Shown here in pieces: positions 23,141-33,710 of a stretch of 64,000 nucleotides of DNA; position 1 is the stretch's first letter; each line of letters opens with the position of its first letter. The notes beneath the pieces were generated by a model, which searched no databases, was not told where the DNA came from, and saw only the letters and a list, made by a program, of their open reading frames with translations. This DNA is from Trichosporon coremiiforme. Taxonomy: Eukaryota; Basidiomycota; Tremellomycetes; Trichosporonales; Trichosporonaceae. Location: contig BCJJ01000001.1 of the NCBI GenBank assembly GCA_039545355.1, positions 990,570 through 1,054,569 on the forward strand. The letters run 5' to 3'. The translations under genes were made by a program, and so were the position numbers.

Positions 23141-26140
23141 TTAAAGAGCCGAGGGCGACTCGCACTCTACCGGTGACTCGCATTCAACCGGCGACGCGAC
23201 CTGAGCTGGGGACGCCACCTCAGCAGACGCACCGGGCTCCGCGACTTCGACTTCAACGACTTCGACGAGTCGCGTCGGCCCCGTCGGTACATGTATATCG
23301 GTCGTGTTGATGCTGAGCGTCTCGCTGTGGCCGCGGACAGGCTCGGGGTGTGGGGTCGCTGGCGCATCGGCACTGCTGGGTGTCCCGGAGGGGTGAGGCG
23401 AGGCGGGAACAGGAGTCCGCGACGCGGCGCCGGGACTCGGGCTCACGTTGGACGCGCCGGGACTCGAGGGCGAGATGTTGACGCGGCGGACAAGGTCTGC
23501 CAACTTGTTCCTCTTCGGGGACGAGACGGCTGGTGCATCACTCATCTTCGCGGTTGCGGTGGGAGACTGGCCCGTCGAGGAGGCACGTTTCGAGGGCGAG
23601 ATGCGTTCCGGCGTCGCGGGCGAGGTATCGAGGGGGGACGAGACCATGACTGGGGAGGCGGCTAGCGGTGACGCGCACTCTATTGGGGAGGCACACTCCA
23701 CTGGCGAAGCACACACCGGCGACGCGACCACCTCGGGAGACGCGGCCATGACGGGTGATTGGACGAGTTCGGGGGACGCGACCATCTCCGGCGACGCCGC
23801 CATGACGGGCGAATCCACCATCTGCGGGGACGCGACCATCTCGGGGCTCGCTACCATCTCCGGCGGCGCGATGGCACCAGCCTTGTCCATCGGGCCCTCT
23901 GACGCCACGTCCATCGACGATCCGGGAGACTCGACTAGCTCGGGGCTGTGGCTGTCGCCCACGAGCCTTCCCGAGAGAATGCGGGGCCGCTCGCGTTCCT
24001 CCCCCTCCTCGGAGAGAGTGTACGAGTCCATGGAACCCGTGTTCATGCTCGTGCTCCTGGACATGCTGAGCCGGTTCAGCCCCAGCCTGCGCATCTTCTG
24101 CACAGCCCGAATGACCGTGAACACGCGCTTCAGGGACGTGATGGCGCCGTTGATCTCCTCGTCTGTAGGCTCCTCGAACACCTTGCCATAGTGGAAGAGG
24201 TTCTCCTCCTCGGACATCATGGGCTGCTCGCCCCAAGCCGTCACAAAGTTGTTGCGCCGGATGTCCTCCATTGTCGCGCGCTTCTCCGGGTCCTTGCACA
24301 GCATGCCTGCCACGAGGCTCTTGAGGGCCGGGTTCCAATCGTCCGGGATCACGGGGTCAGTCTCGCGCACGAGCGTGAAGAGTTCGATCGGGTTCGAAGC
24401 GTTGAACGGAAGGCGGCCCGTCAGCATGCAGTAGAGCGTGACACCTGGGTATCAGTTAGACCGAGCCGGGTAAACTTGCTTACCGAGGGCCCAAATGTCC
24501 ACAGCCTTGCCGTGGATGTCCATGCTGGAAACAGTGAAGCTCTCGGGCGAGAGGTACGCGGGACTCCCGCCGGTGGTCTTGATCCGGTCGTCGTCGGTCG
24601 TCGCGAACATCTCGGAGACACCGAAATCAGCAAGCTTGACCATCGTCCGGTCAGAGTTGAACAAGAGGTTGTCCGGCTTGATCTGGGCCGTCAGCTTGGC
24701 TGCGGTGGAGGTGGAGTAAACAGAGAAGCGGACTCACGTCCCGGTGCGCAACACCGTTCGCGTGCAGATACTCGAGTCCGAGACAGATCTGGCGGAAGTA
24801 CTCGCGCGTGCACTCCTCGCTGAAGGGGGGCTTGGCGTCCTTGTCGTCCTGGCCCAGCTTGACGTTCATCAACACACCGCCGGGGAGGTACTCGAGCACG
24901 AGGAACAGAGAGTCGGCGTTCTGTACAGATATAGCTTCGAACAGGTGAACCACCTGGCGTCAGTTTGGCATCTTTTGATGTGACGCACGTTCGGGTGGCT
25001 GGGGGTCAGCGTCGCACGAACATGTGGACTTACTCTAGCTTCTTCATGACCGCGATCTCCTTCCTAATGAGGAACAGCGGGTCGTCTGTGAGCTTCTTCT
25101 CAATGTCGTCGTCGCCGCCATTGCTATACACGAACTCCGTGGCGGGGCCGTCGCCGGGCTGGCGCTGTCCCGAAGATCCCGGGGGTCGAGGGCGCGGCCG
25201 CCGGCGGCGGTCTCGGAACGCCTTGGCCTGGCGTTCCTGCAGCGCCTGCTGTTTCAGGTGCGACTTTGAGAATTCCTTTACAGCCTGGGCGTCAGCATGC
25301 AGCATGACGGAGGTGACGGTGACGGTGACGGGCGTGAGAAAGGGCCGAGACCACACGCACATATTCAATCCCGGTCCCCACGTCGATACCGTGCTCGACC
25401 GAGGCGTACGAGCCCTTGCCCAGCGTCTTGCCGAGGCGGTACTGGTTGACCATGCGTTGGCCGTCGACCGTGCTACGTGTTTCGCCGTAAATAGTCTCTC
25501 TCACGCGATGCGTCGAGCTCTCGCGGCGGTGTCTTCTCTCCTTGCCGGTGCCGGGGACCTGCGGACGCTGGTCCTGCGTCCCAGCCGAGGGCGAGGGGAT
25601 GCGGGGCATGTACACTCTGGGCGAGCTTGGTGTCGGGGCCGGGTTGGCGACGAGGCTCGACAAGCTCTTCCCCGGCAGCATGTCGTAGGGCGGGTACGCT
25701 GGGGCTGTGCTTGACGAGTTGGCCGAGTTGCCCCTCGACACGCTGAACTGCGGGGGTACATTCATTGATGATTGCTGCGCGGGCGTATGCACGAAGCTCG
25801 AGCTCGCCGTCGATGCCGTCTCGACGTCTTCGGCGGGCGACTCATACTCCTCTGGCTCCTCTAAGATTAGCACTTGACTCGGGACCGTGGATCCACAGCC
25901 ACGGTGGTGCAGCGGGTCCTCGATCTGGGCCACGGGCGTAGGGGGCGACACGATGGTAGCGGGCGGCCCTCCGGGGGGCAGGAGCAGGCTGGGCCGGGAA
26001 GCAGTGGAACTCGGCGGCTTGGCCTGGGTCGTGGCTGGGGGGACGGTGGAGTCGGTAGTCAAGGCGGGCGTCGGGGATGGGGCTGGGGCTGGGGCTGGGA
26101 CTGGAGCTTGGGAAGGGTGCATTGCTATTGTGTTTGGCAT
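23141..26140 (-). CDS. CaMKK / Ssp1 / Sak1-type Ser/Thr protein kinase
   Basis: Six exons: 26140-25361, 25284-25034, 24998-24989, 24953-24738, 24682-24484 and 24444-23141. The product is 919 residues. After a Ser/Pro-rich N-terminus of about 230 residues comes a complete kinase domain: GKGSYASVEHG, AVKEFSKS (Lys 263), an Arg/Pro insert RDRRRRPRPRPP, HRD (417-419), KPDN, DFG (438-440), SPAYLSPE and WALGVTLY. The Arg/Pro insert after the ATP lysine and the ending AWGEQPMMSEEEN are typical of CaMKK, the family that phosphorylates the activation loop of Snf1/AMPK. The C-terminal tail has about 15 repeats ending in Ser-Pro. The third exon has only ten bases and supplies the HPN motif. A role upstream of Snf1 is inferred from the family. 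Confidence 0.9.
23632..23868 (-). repeat. 15-bp repeat coding for [MV]xASP pentads
   Basis: Within the last exon of the CaMKK-like gene a degenerate 15-bp unit encodes runs such as PEMVASPEMVASPQMVDSP. Smaller copies reappear at the very C-terminus (VASPVECESPVECESP). Each unit places a Ser before a Pro. Confidence 0.8.
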
Positions 26141-26209
26141 GTCGGTGGAGAGTCAAGAGGCAGAAGGAGTCGACATGGCCGAGTGGACAAGAAGGAAGTC
26201 GTCGGGTAC

Positions 26210-26251
26210 GAGTGCGAGTGCGAATGTGAGTATGAGTGTGAGTGCGAGTGC
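26210..26251. repeat. Degenerate GAGTGC hexamer array
   Basis: Seven hexamers (GAGTGC, GAATGT, GAGTAT, GAGTGT variants) about 70 bp upstream of the kinase start codon, so they probably lie in its leader. Confidence 0.7.
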
Positions 26252-26806
26252 GAGCGAGTTGAGACAAGAGAATGCGAATGGGACTGAGTTGATTGAGTTG
26301 GGTGGATATGATTGAATGCGAGCTGCCCTCAGCTCAGACTGGACTGGACTGGACTTGTGGGTGGGTCAGTCAGTGAATATGGCTCTGTGTGGTCGCTGTG
26401 GTCACGACGGACCGTGTGCTTAAGGTCGTTCCTGAGATCAGGTCGCATCAGGTTCAAGCGTCCGTCCATCCCTTGTCGTCCCTCGAACGTCGCGTTTGGC
26501 TTGCAAGCGAGCGAGCGAACACGAGCGGCCATGCGTGCGATGCACCGACGACCCGACCCGACCTGCGACAATGCGATGCACATGCACTACCATAGCCCAT
26601 GCACCAAGACAACGGGACACGCAGCGGCGGTTCATGATCCGACCCTATGCCTGGTATGTCTGCATGCCGCACGGCGTCCGTCGCGCGCCGCAGAGTCATC
26701 AGCCTTGGATCACGCTCACTCAGGCATTTGGATGATGGGCTTCGTCATGCCATCCCAAAGTCCAATGCCCAATGCCCTGATCCCCGTACAGTGGACACTA
26801 CCTAGA

Positions 26807-26836
26807 CGTCGTCGTCGTCGTCGTCGTCGTCGTCGT
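26807..26836. repeat. CGT trinucleotide microsatellite x10
   Basis: Ten perfect CGT units in the intergenic region. Confidence 0.9.
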
Positions 26837-27484
26837 ACTCTCTCCTCTAATGTCAGACTCCAACTCGTCGCTCGTCCAGATCTCGCTTGACATTCGCGGC
26901 GTGCTTGCCGCCGTCAGTCTGCATGCATGCCGTCTGGACTCCGATCACCCATCACCCCCTTGCATCCCAGACACAAGACTACCCACCCCATACACCCCAC
27001 GCCGTCTCAACTCTGGTGACCGGTCGTTGTAATGAAACGACACACTGCATCGTTGACCTCCATATCGACGTGCATGCTTCCGACTTGCACAACCCTGTAC
27101 ACACGAATACCTTGGATTAACCAACCCTACGACAGTTATACTGTAGACTAGACTAGTATGTACAACAAACACAACAAGAGCCAAAAAGCTGTGACGACCC
27201 CCAACTCTGATCCGGGTCTCGACCGTCGCACCCTCGACGACCCCTGCACACGTCTCATCCGACGACCATCATCACTTCATCACGTCTAGTCAGATTCCAG
27301 CGCGCATTGAATTCCAGTGCGACGTGCTGCCTCCGTACCTCGGCCCTTATCTCTGTGCCGCCGTGCCGGTCCCGAGGGCCAAGCCGCGTAGCCGCGTTGC
27401 TTGGAGTCCGCCGCCAGGAACTCGGCCCCAGCCAAGGAACAAACAGCACTGCTCGCGCCGTGGCTCCGTGCCTCACCTCACCTA

Positions 27485-28508
27485 TTATACACGAAGCCTG
27501 TCCTGCCCCTCATCATACTGCGAGGACAGCATGGGCAGATGAGGGTCCCACTTGCCGAGCATGCACGGCGAGAAGCCCGCCATCATGGCGTACGTCTGGT
27601 GGTAGCTCATAGCGACGGCGGCGTCGATTCCGGGTCTGAAACTCAGGTCGAGCAGCGTGCGCACGATCGCGAGCACGTCGTGTAAAGGGGGGAAGGTGAA
27701 CGGGCGCAGTCGATACGTGGGGAGCGTGGCTAGGGCCTGCACGCGCGTCAGCACTGTGATGGGAACGGTGGTGGGAGGGGAGCTGCTGATCGCGCGGTGG
27801 CGGGGAAGACGCGGGGTTGGTGACAAGGCGCATGATCTTGGCATGGTGGTGATCATTCGCCAAGCCGGAGCGAGCTCGCCACTCACCTCATGATAGACCT
27901 CCTTTGCCCAGCCGTCCGTCTCCCTCCGCCACTCCTCGAGCGTGGCGTGCACTGCGTTCTCGCTGTTCCTCCGGCGCATCTTCGCAACGGCGCCAGGAAG
28001 ACCAGGCTTGAATAACGGGCGCGCCTTCATGTTCCTGTGGGCGGTCAGCGAGCCCTCCTTTTCCCCTTTCCCCTTTTTCCCTCCTCCGTTCCCTGACGTC
28101 TCACTGGCGTCTTGCCTCCCGGCAAGCCCCACACACTTACATCTCGTAAACGCGATCAAACACGGCGAGCGTGAGACAGTCCCCATCAATCATGTCCCAC
28201 TGCCCGCACCTCTGAGCATGGAGCCAGCTGCGACTCGCGAGGCGTGCACCCTCGAGCGCGCGCGCGAGCCAGTCCTCCCTCTCGCCCGTGTACGGGAAGT
28301 AGTTCTTCGTGACCCAGGGCTCTCGCTGGCGTCTTGGAAAGCTCTTGGTGGAGCGCCAGGGGAGTTTGCGTCTCTTCTTGTGGGACGAGGCCGAGGGAGT
28401 TGGACTTTGGAGAGAGTGGACGCGGTGCAAGTCGAGCGACAGGTCGGCGGAGAGGTCATCGCTGGCCCGCGGCGAGGCTGACTGAGGGGAGGAGACGTCG
28501 ACGGTCAT
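27485..28508 (-). CDS. Uncharacterised 3-exon protein
   Basis: Exons 28508-28141, 28034-27887 and 27736-27485; introns of 106 and 150 nt with GTAAGT or GTGAGT donors and CTGAC branch motifs. The product is 255 residues. The first 60 residues are Ser-rich with a basic block (SHKKRRKLPWR) that could be a nuclear signal. The rest looks globular: REPWVTKNYFPYTGEREDWLARALEGAR, WDMIDGDCLTLAVFDRVYEM, LEEWRRETDGWAKEVYHE and YHQTYAMMAGFSPCMLGKWDPHL. No domain was recognised. The start is uncertain: the frame stays open to about 28760, with another ATG near 28749, but the MTVDVSS start is preferred because the upstream part is of low quality. Frame continuity across both introns is the main support. 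Confidence 0.6.
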
Positions 28509-29635
28509 GCTGCTGGCTGATGGCTTGGGCTTCAGGTCGTGCTGGGCATGGCGAGTGAGGAGGAGAGGTGACGGCGAAGACGGACGAGAGTAGGGGATGT
28601 AGGGGTGTGGACAATAGCAGAGTCCAGCGCGTGACCACTGTGTCCTGCCGTGGACGCCCGCTGTGCCCGCGGGACCCGCGTTCCTCAGCACGGCCAGCAC
28701 GGCGTGCCAAGGAGGGATCAGTGCCGGTGATGAGAGGTTGCGGTCGGACATTGGGAGCACATGGTGTCAGCTAAGTAGTGCTAAGGGGGAGCTAGTCGGG
28801 ACATGGTGAATGGTGAAGCGGCAAATGCTCGTTGCAGCGTGGAGAGCGTGAAAATGCTGAGATGCTGGCACGCTGGGCGAGACAGAAGTCTTGGCTTCAG
28901 TGTCCACTCAGGCGAAAGCTAAGAAGAGGAGCGGGGTGGCAATGGCAAACCGAGTAGGGCAAACTCAGACCCGTGCGCGATCAAGCGATTAAGCGATCAA
29001 GACGGCGAGCATCACACGACCATGCGCGATCAACCACATTCCGCCCCAATCTCCCCATTCCCCCTGGCATCCGTTTCCACAACCCATGACCTCCCTCCTC
29101 CTCCGATCTTATCCCCGCTCGCCTGCACTCACCCGGGTCTTACCTCCATCTTCTCACTCCTTCTCACCCCGCATCGGAATATCCCATTGGCCGTCCACCT
29201 CGTCATGACTGCTCGCCTAACAACCTAACCAACCTACCGGGCCTATGACAGCCGAGAGATAACGATTGATTGCGCCTTTGCGAGACGTCTCGGATATCGC
29301 CGAGCACGCGCAACGTGCCTGGCAAAGCTCGTGACTGCCTTCCTTGAGCAGTCGTGACATCGTCGGGCCATTCTTCTCCTCCTTGCTGCTCATGGTGCAT
29401 GTCGTCTATCACGTCATTCACGTGGGACAGCACTAGTCTGCTCACCATTGACGGACATGGCCGAGACGTCGTTCTCACTTTTGCTGACGACTTTGCTGAC
29501 ACCGACGTCGTCGACATGGGACGAGATGGTCGTGGGGACTCGAGCTGATGAGAGAGAGGTACTTAAGAGCGTAGCCTCGGCTGAGAAGAGAGCGTCACAG
29601 CAACCAACAGCACTCCAACGACTCTAGCGACAGTC
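28509..29635. promoter_or_regulatory. Divergent intergenic region
   Basis: This 1.1-kb spacer lies between the uncharacterised minus-strand gene and the TauD-type dioxygenase and should contain both promoters. A TACTTAAGAG motif at 29559-29568, about 70 bp before the dioxygenase start, may be a TATA-like element. No gene is supported. Confidence 0.35.
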
Positions 29636-30790
29636 ATGGCTACCCAGACTCAAACCCAGACTACGACCGCCGACGCACCCTCTGCTAAGGTCGTCGGCTC
29701 GATCGCGACCCGCGCGTCCTATGAGCCGCTCTCTCGCAACAACGCCCTCGACGTGCACGAGCATCACAGCGTGACCCCCCACATCGGCGAGGAGTTCCCC
29801 GATGTCCAACTCTCCGCCCTCCTCCGCTCCCCCGACGCAGACAAGCTGATCGCGGACCTTGCCGTGCTAGTCAGCGAGCGCGGCGTCGCCTTCTTCCGCG
29901 CGCAGGACCTCTCGCTGGAGGACCAGAAGACGCTCGGTCGCAAACTCGGCGAGCTTTCAGGTAAGCCCGCCGAGTCGGGCCTTCACATCCACCCGACGAC
30001 GCACGCGGGCGCCAAGAAGGGGGACGAGATCTCGGTCATCTCCTCAGAGACCTTTGATCCTTACTCCGACAACGACCGCTCCCTCCTCGCCTCGGGAGGT
30101 TGGCACAGCGACATCACCTTCGAGCCCGTCCCGAGTGACTACGCCATTCTCAAGGTGCACACGTCCCCCGAGACGGGCGGCGATACGCTCTGGGCCTCGG
30201 CTTACGAGGCATACTCCCGCCTCAGTCCCACGTTCAGAGAGTTCCTCGAGGGCAAGAAGGCAGTGCACGAGGCCAAGTTCTTCGAGCGCTTCGCCCAGCG
30301 CACGGGCCACACCCTCCGCGACGAAGTCAGGGGCCACCCCGCCAACGCGGGCGCAGAGCTGAGCGCCGTGCACCCCATCATCCGCGTGAACCCGATCACG
30401 GGCTGGAAGGGCCTGTACGTGAATCCCGCCTTTACGCGTCGCATCCTCGGCGTGACAAGGGACGAGTCCGACCTCCTCCTGCAGCACCTCTACAGCCTGG
30501 TGTCTCGCAACCACGACCTGCAAGTGCGCTTCAAGTGGACAACGTACGCGCCCGAGTCGGGGCTCGGCGACATTGCCATCTGGGACAACAGGAGCACGTT
30601 CCACACGGCCACGCAGGACTATGGACGTACCCTCCGCGTTGGCGACAGGGTTGTCTCGCTGGGTGAGAAGCCGTACTACTCGAAGGATGGAAGGGAGAGG
30701 CGCGAGGCACTCGGACTCGGCGGCACCGCGGCGGAGAGGAACCTGGGCCAGATCGCGCTGCAGCTGCATGGTGTCAAGATCGCGGAGTAA
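29636..30790 (+). CDS. TauD/TfdA-family Fe(II)/2-oxoglutarate dioxygenase
   Basis: Intronless, 384 residues, about the usual length for fungal taurine or sulfonate dioxygenases. The iron facial triad is visible: GWHSDITF (His 157, Asp 159) and STFHTATQDYGR (His 323). The 2-oxoglutarate-binding Arg is the one in DYGRTLRVGDR. SPETGGDTLWAS follows the first motif, as usual for TauD. Family members oxidise sulfonates, sulfate esters or related acids using 2-oxoglutarate and O2; a role in sulfur scavenging is the likeliest inference, but the substrate is not set by sequence. The N-terminal Gln/Thr-rich MATQTQTQTT is not part of the fold. The start has a purine-poor TCATGG context. Confidence 0.88.
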   Translation: MATQTQTQTTTADAPSAKVVGSIATRASYEPLSRNNALDVHEHHSVTPHIGEEFPDVQLSALLRSPDADKLIADLAVLVSERGVAFFRAQDLSLEDQKTLGRKLGELSGKPAESGLHIHPTTHAGAKKGDEISVISSETFDPYSDNDRSLLASGGWHSDITFEPVPSDYAILKVHTSPETGGDTLWASAYEAYSRLSPTFREFLEGKKAVHEAKFFERFAQRTGHTLRDEVRGHPANAGAELSAVHPIIRVNPITGWKGLYVNPAFTRRILGVTRDESDLLLQHLYSLVSRNHDLQVRFKWTTYAPESGLGDIAIWDNRSTFHTATQDYGRTLRVGDRVVSLGEKPYYSKDGRERREALGLGGTAAERNLGQIALQLHGVKIAE

Positions 30791-31374
30791 ACGCACAAAA
30801 CGCACATGTGCGACAACACATGGGCGCATCCTCGATCACATCAAGGAACTGGGTAACGAGCGCAGTAGTTGTACATGAACCGTAACGAAGGAATGAATCC
30901 AGCACAACTCACGCCACACCGAGATGAAGATCGGAGAGAGGATGGACAGGGGCGCAGCGATAAACACGAGGTAAGGACGCACGTGCCTCCTCGTTGGTTG
31001 TCACGGAGTGACCTCGATCTCATATCTCATATCTCATATCTCATATCTCATATCTCATCTGCACTCTCTCTGCGCGGTCGGAGTCCTCCTGGTTTGCTCT
31101 GCTCGACTAATCCGAAAGCATATCCGCTTCTCATGCCGCCGTTCATGCGGAGAGTCGACCCATCCGTTGCAGAGTATTAATAGACCAGTCTGCGACGCTT
31201 CGATGACGTAAGCTGCTCTACCTTCTTCCTCATCCCTCTCTTGAGTGTGAGGCCAGGTACACCGTCCGCGTCCGAAGTACCCGTACCCGTACCCGACCCC
31301 CTGCCCCCACCCGGCCCCCCCCCCCCCCCACATCGCGTTCGGAGGAACTTGTTGTTGCACCGCAACTCTCACCG
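30791..31374. other. Intergenic region with heptamer array and C-run
   Basis: No gene seen. It holds a CATATCT heptamer array (31021-31055) and a run of 15 C residues (31315-31329) 45 bp before the next start codon. Confidence 0.5.
31021..31055. repeat. Heptamer tandem repeat CATATCT x5
   Basis: Five perfect 7-bp units with a partial unit on each side, in the spacer downstream of the dioxygenase. Confidence 0.9.
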
Positions 31375-32606
31375 ATGGGCCACTCGCATTCGACGCCGTC
31401 GGTCCCCTCCGTCCCCTCGCTCGTTCCCGCGAATACTTCGGCCATGACGCTCAACAACGATATCGGCTCGCTCGCGCTGCCGCCCCTGCCGCCCTTGCCG
31501 ACCGAGACGGACGGAGCGACCGTGGAAGGTGCCGTCACGCACGTCCAAGTAGTGGACGGGAGGGGGTTCATGAACCCCGTCGAGGCGGGCGGGAGTATGA
31601 TCACGGTGAGTGAGCCGAGGGCCTTAGGCCCGAGACGGTTAACGCTGGCTCCGAGATGTGCGAAGAGCAGTCTCGAGCGCATATCTAATCACGAGGCTCG
31701 AAGAAGCTCGAGGAACCCGGAATGTCACTACCGTGACGCTGACATGACGCTGACGCCGGCATGACGCTATGACGCTGACATGACAGCGATGGCTCAACCC
31801 CGCGTCCCTCGGCGAGCCGCTCAACCTCATCGTGTCTGGGGCTAGCGATCGCGACGTGCTCGTCGACCAGAAGCTCAAGGGCGGGTTCAGGAATTACATG
31901 CTGTGAGCCGTGCCCGGTGGAGGTGCTCCAAGTTGTTGCTCCGCTCTCCCCCACTGACCCCATTGACCCCACTGACGTCAGCTCCGGGTACATGTCGGAC
32001 GAAGCGTTCGGCCTGCACCTCGGCGATCCGCAGCTGGCGGACCTGGGCGACGGGCGCGGTCCACAGAAACAGACCAGAGAGCTGAGGCACAACTACGGCG
32101 AGGTCATCCTCGGAACCCTCACCGAGACGCTGGTCGGAGGTAACCACCTCCGATACTGGAAGCAGGGGGGCACGAACGCGTACTTCCTCGCTGCCAGTGC
32201 CGAGAAGAACGTACACGAGCATCACGACATTGTCCCTGATGGGTATGATCTGGGCAGGGACCAGTTTGTCGGAAAGCTCGTCGGGTATGACCTCAAGGGC
32301 AAGCCGAAGGCTGGCGACACGTTTAAGGGCGAGAGCCACGCGCTCGGGTGGACGTACGAGACGAGCGTCGAGTATGTCGATGGACTGCTTGCTGTAGATC
32401 AGGGTGAGTACTGAGTGTCGGCTCGTGTCTTGGTTAGCGGCAGAGAGGTTGGGCGCAGAGAGGTGTTTGCCTGCATAACTCGCATCGCTCATGTGCTAAC
32501 CCCAGCAACGATCAACCACCACGACACGGTCAGCGTCGACGGCAAGACGACCGACGGCCTCGTGGCCCTGCTCACCGTGCGCATCAAGAAGCGTGGCATC
32601 CTCTGA
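31375..32606 (+). CDS. Conserved-looking protein of unknown function, 4 exons
   Basis: Exons 31375-31605, 31787-31902, 31982-32403 and 32506-32606, all joins in frame with GTGAGT or GTGAGC donors and CTGAC or CTAAC branch motifs. The product is 289 residues. The body looks globular: SLGEPLNLIVSGASDRDVLV, GGFRNYMLSSGYMSDEAFGL, LGDPQLADLGDGRG, YGEVILGTLTETLVGGNHLR, TNAYFLAASAEKNVHEHHDI and DGLVALLTVRIKKRGIL. The sequence pattern (NYML, QTRELRHNYG, GGNHLRYW) suggests a conserved fungal family, but I cannot name it and see no catalytic signature. There is no signal peptide or membrane segment. A run of 15 C residues ends 45 bp before the start codon, in the leader. Confidence 0.75.
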
Positions 32607-32674
32607 GTATCTGTTATGACGACGTAATGACGCATGTGACGAACATTGACCCACACTGCTGCCACGCTTGCAGA

Positions 32675-33710
32675 CTAGTTCTGCGCCCCTCCCTTATGGG
32701 ATGTGACCGCGCAATACTCGAACAGGGCAGGGACGAAGCGCTCCTCGTCAATCACGACGCCTCCCAGCAGTCCGCGTCCGCCATCATCTTCAGCGGCCAC
32801 GAAGCAGCGCTGCAGCGCCCAGTGGTACTTCTTCGGCACGGCTGCGAAGGTCCCCGCATCCCAGCCCTGGGGCCAGTGACTCCTCGCGTCCCCGCGGGCC
32901 ATGGCGCGGACAGCGGCGTGTACGAGGTCTGGGCTGCCAAGCTCCGACGCAGTGACGAACGTCGCGAGTGTATCTGGTGCACTCGTCCGGGAGCTGCCCA
33001 GCGCGTCCGTGATCGCAAGCAGGATCTCGCCCTGCACTGGGAACTCGTACCGGTGCGTGCCCCAACCTCAGCACAGGCAACAGACGGTCGAGGCCAGCGC
33101 TCGCGAGGGAGAGGTCGGGGGACGGACTCGGGCTCGGACTGACCCTAGCACTGGCACTGGGGAGCGAGGACAGCGAGCTGCCGTGTCTGGGGCCGGAGCC
33201 TGAGCTAGAGTCGTTGCCTGGGGAGATGTCCTGGCCCGAGACAGCAGCGGGAGGGGAGAGGTGAGCCGTGCCGAACCGACTGAGGCACTGCGCCACGCCT
33301 GTGTCGACTCCTTCCCCAAGCTCGAGTCCAGGCCCGAACTGCCCGAACTGCCCGAGTTCCCGCTGTCCGGAGACAGCAGGGACGGCCTTGAGATACCAGC
33401 CGCAGCGTCTGTGGACAGGTTCGCGCTCTGGAAGTCTAGCAGGAGGTGCACGGCCTTCTGGTCCGCGAACGAGTCGACCAGCTGGATCACGCCCGCGTGT
33501 TGCGCGACGGCGTAGAAGGTACTGAGAGTCAGAATCTACATACCTATGAGGGTTTACTCACGATTTGTGCGAACGTTGCCTGCCGATACGAAACTTGACC
33601 CCCCGGCCGAGTGCAGCTCCCACTCGCCCGAGGAAAAGTAGCGGTTTGACACAACCTGTCTGCTGCTGGCGGTAGGACCTGGCCGTTGTTCAGGTGTGCG
33701 CTGCCCGTGA
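32675..33710 (-). pseudogene. Damaged BTB-like protein gene
   Basis: Coding similarity runs on the minus strand, but in more than one frame. From 5' to 3' it reads RYFSSGEWELHSAGG, then VKFRIGRQRSHKS in another frame, then after a 40-nt intron (33561-33522) TFYAVAQHAGVIQLVDSFADQKAVHLLLDF, then a Ser-rich insert. The final block is YEFPVQGEILLAITDALG followed by DTLATFVTASELGSPDLVHAAV, ending at a TAG at 32675. The layout is that of the small BTB-like proteins also seen at 56-60 kb. The first frame change lies at a run of six C on the plus strand (33599-33604), the second before the YEF block. No ATG fits the first block. It could also be a real gene whose introns I failed to place. Confidence 0.45.

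Larger units (their letters stand above)
26141..27484. other. Intergenic region upstream of the kinase
   Basis: No supported gene in 1.3 kb. Near the kinase start lies a degenerate GAGTGC hexamer array (26210-26251), and a perfect CGT trinucleotide run lies at 26807-26836. Open frames here follow the repeats and show no family similarity. Confidence 0.45.
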
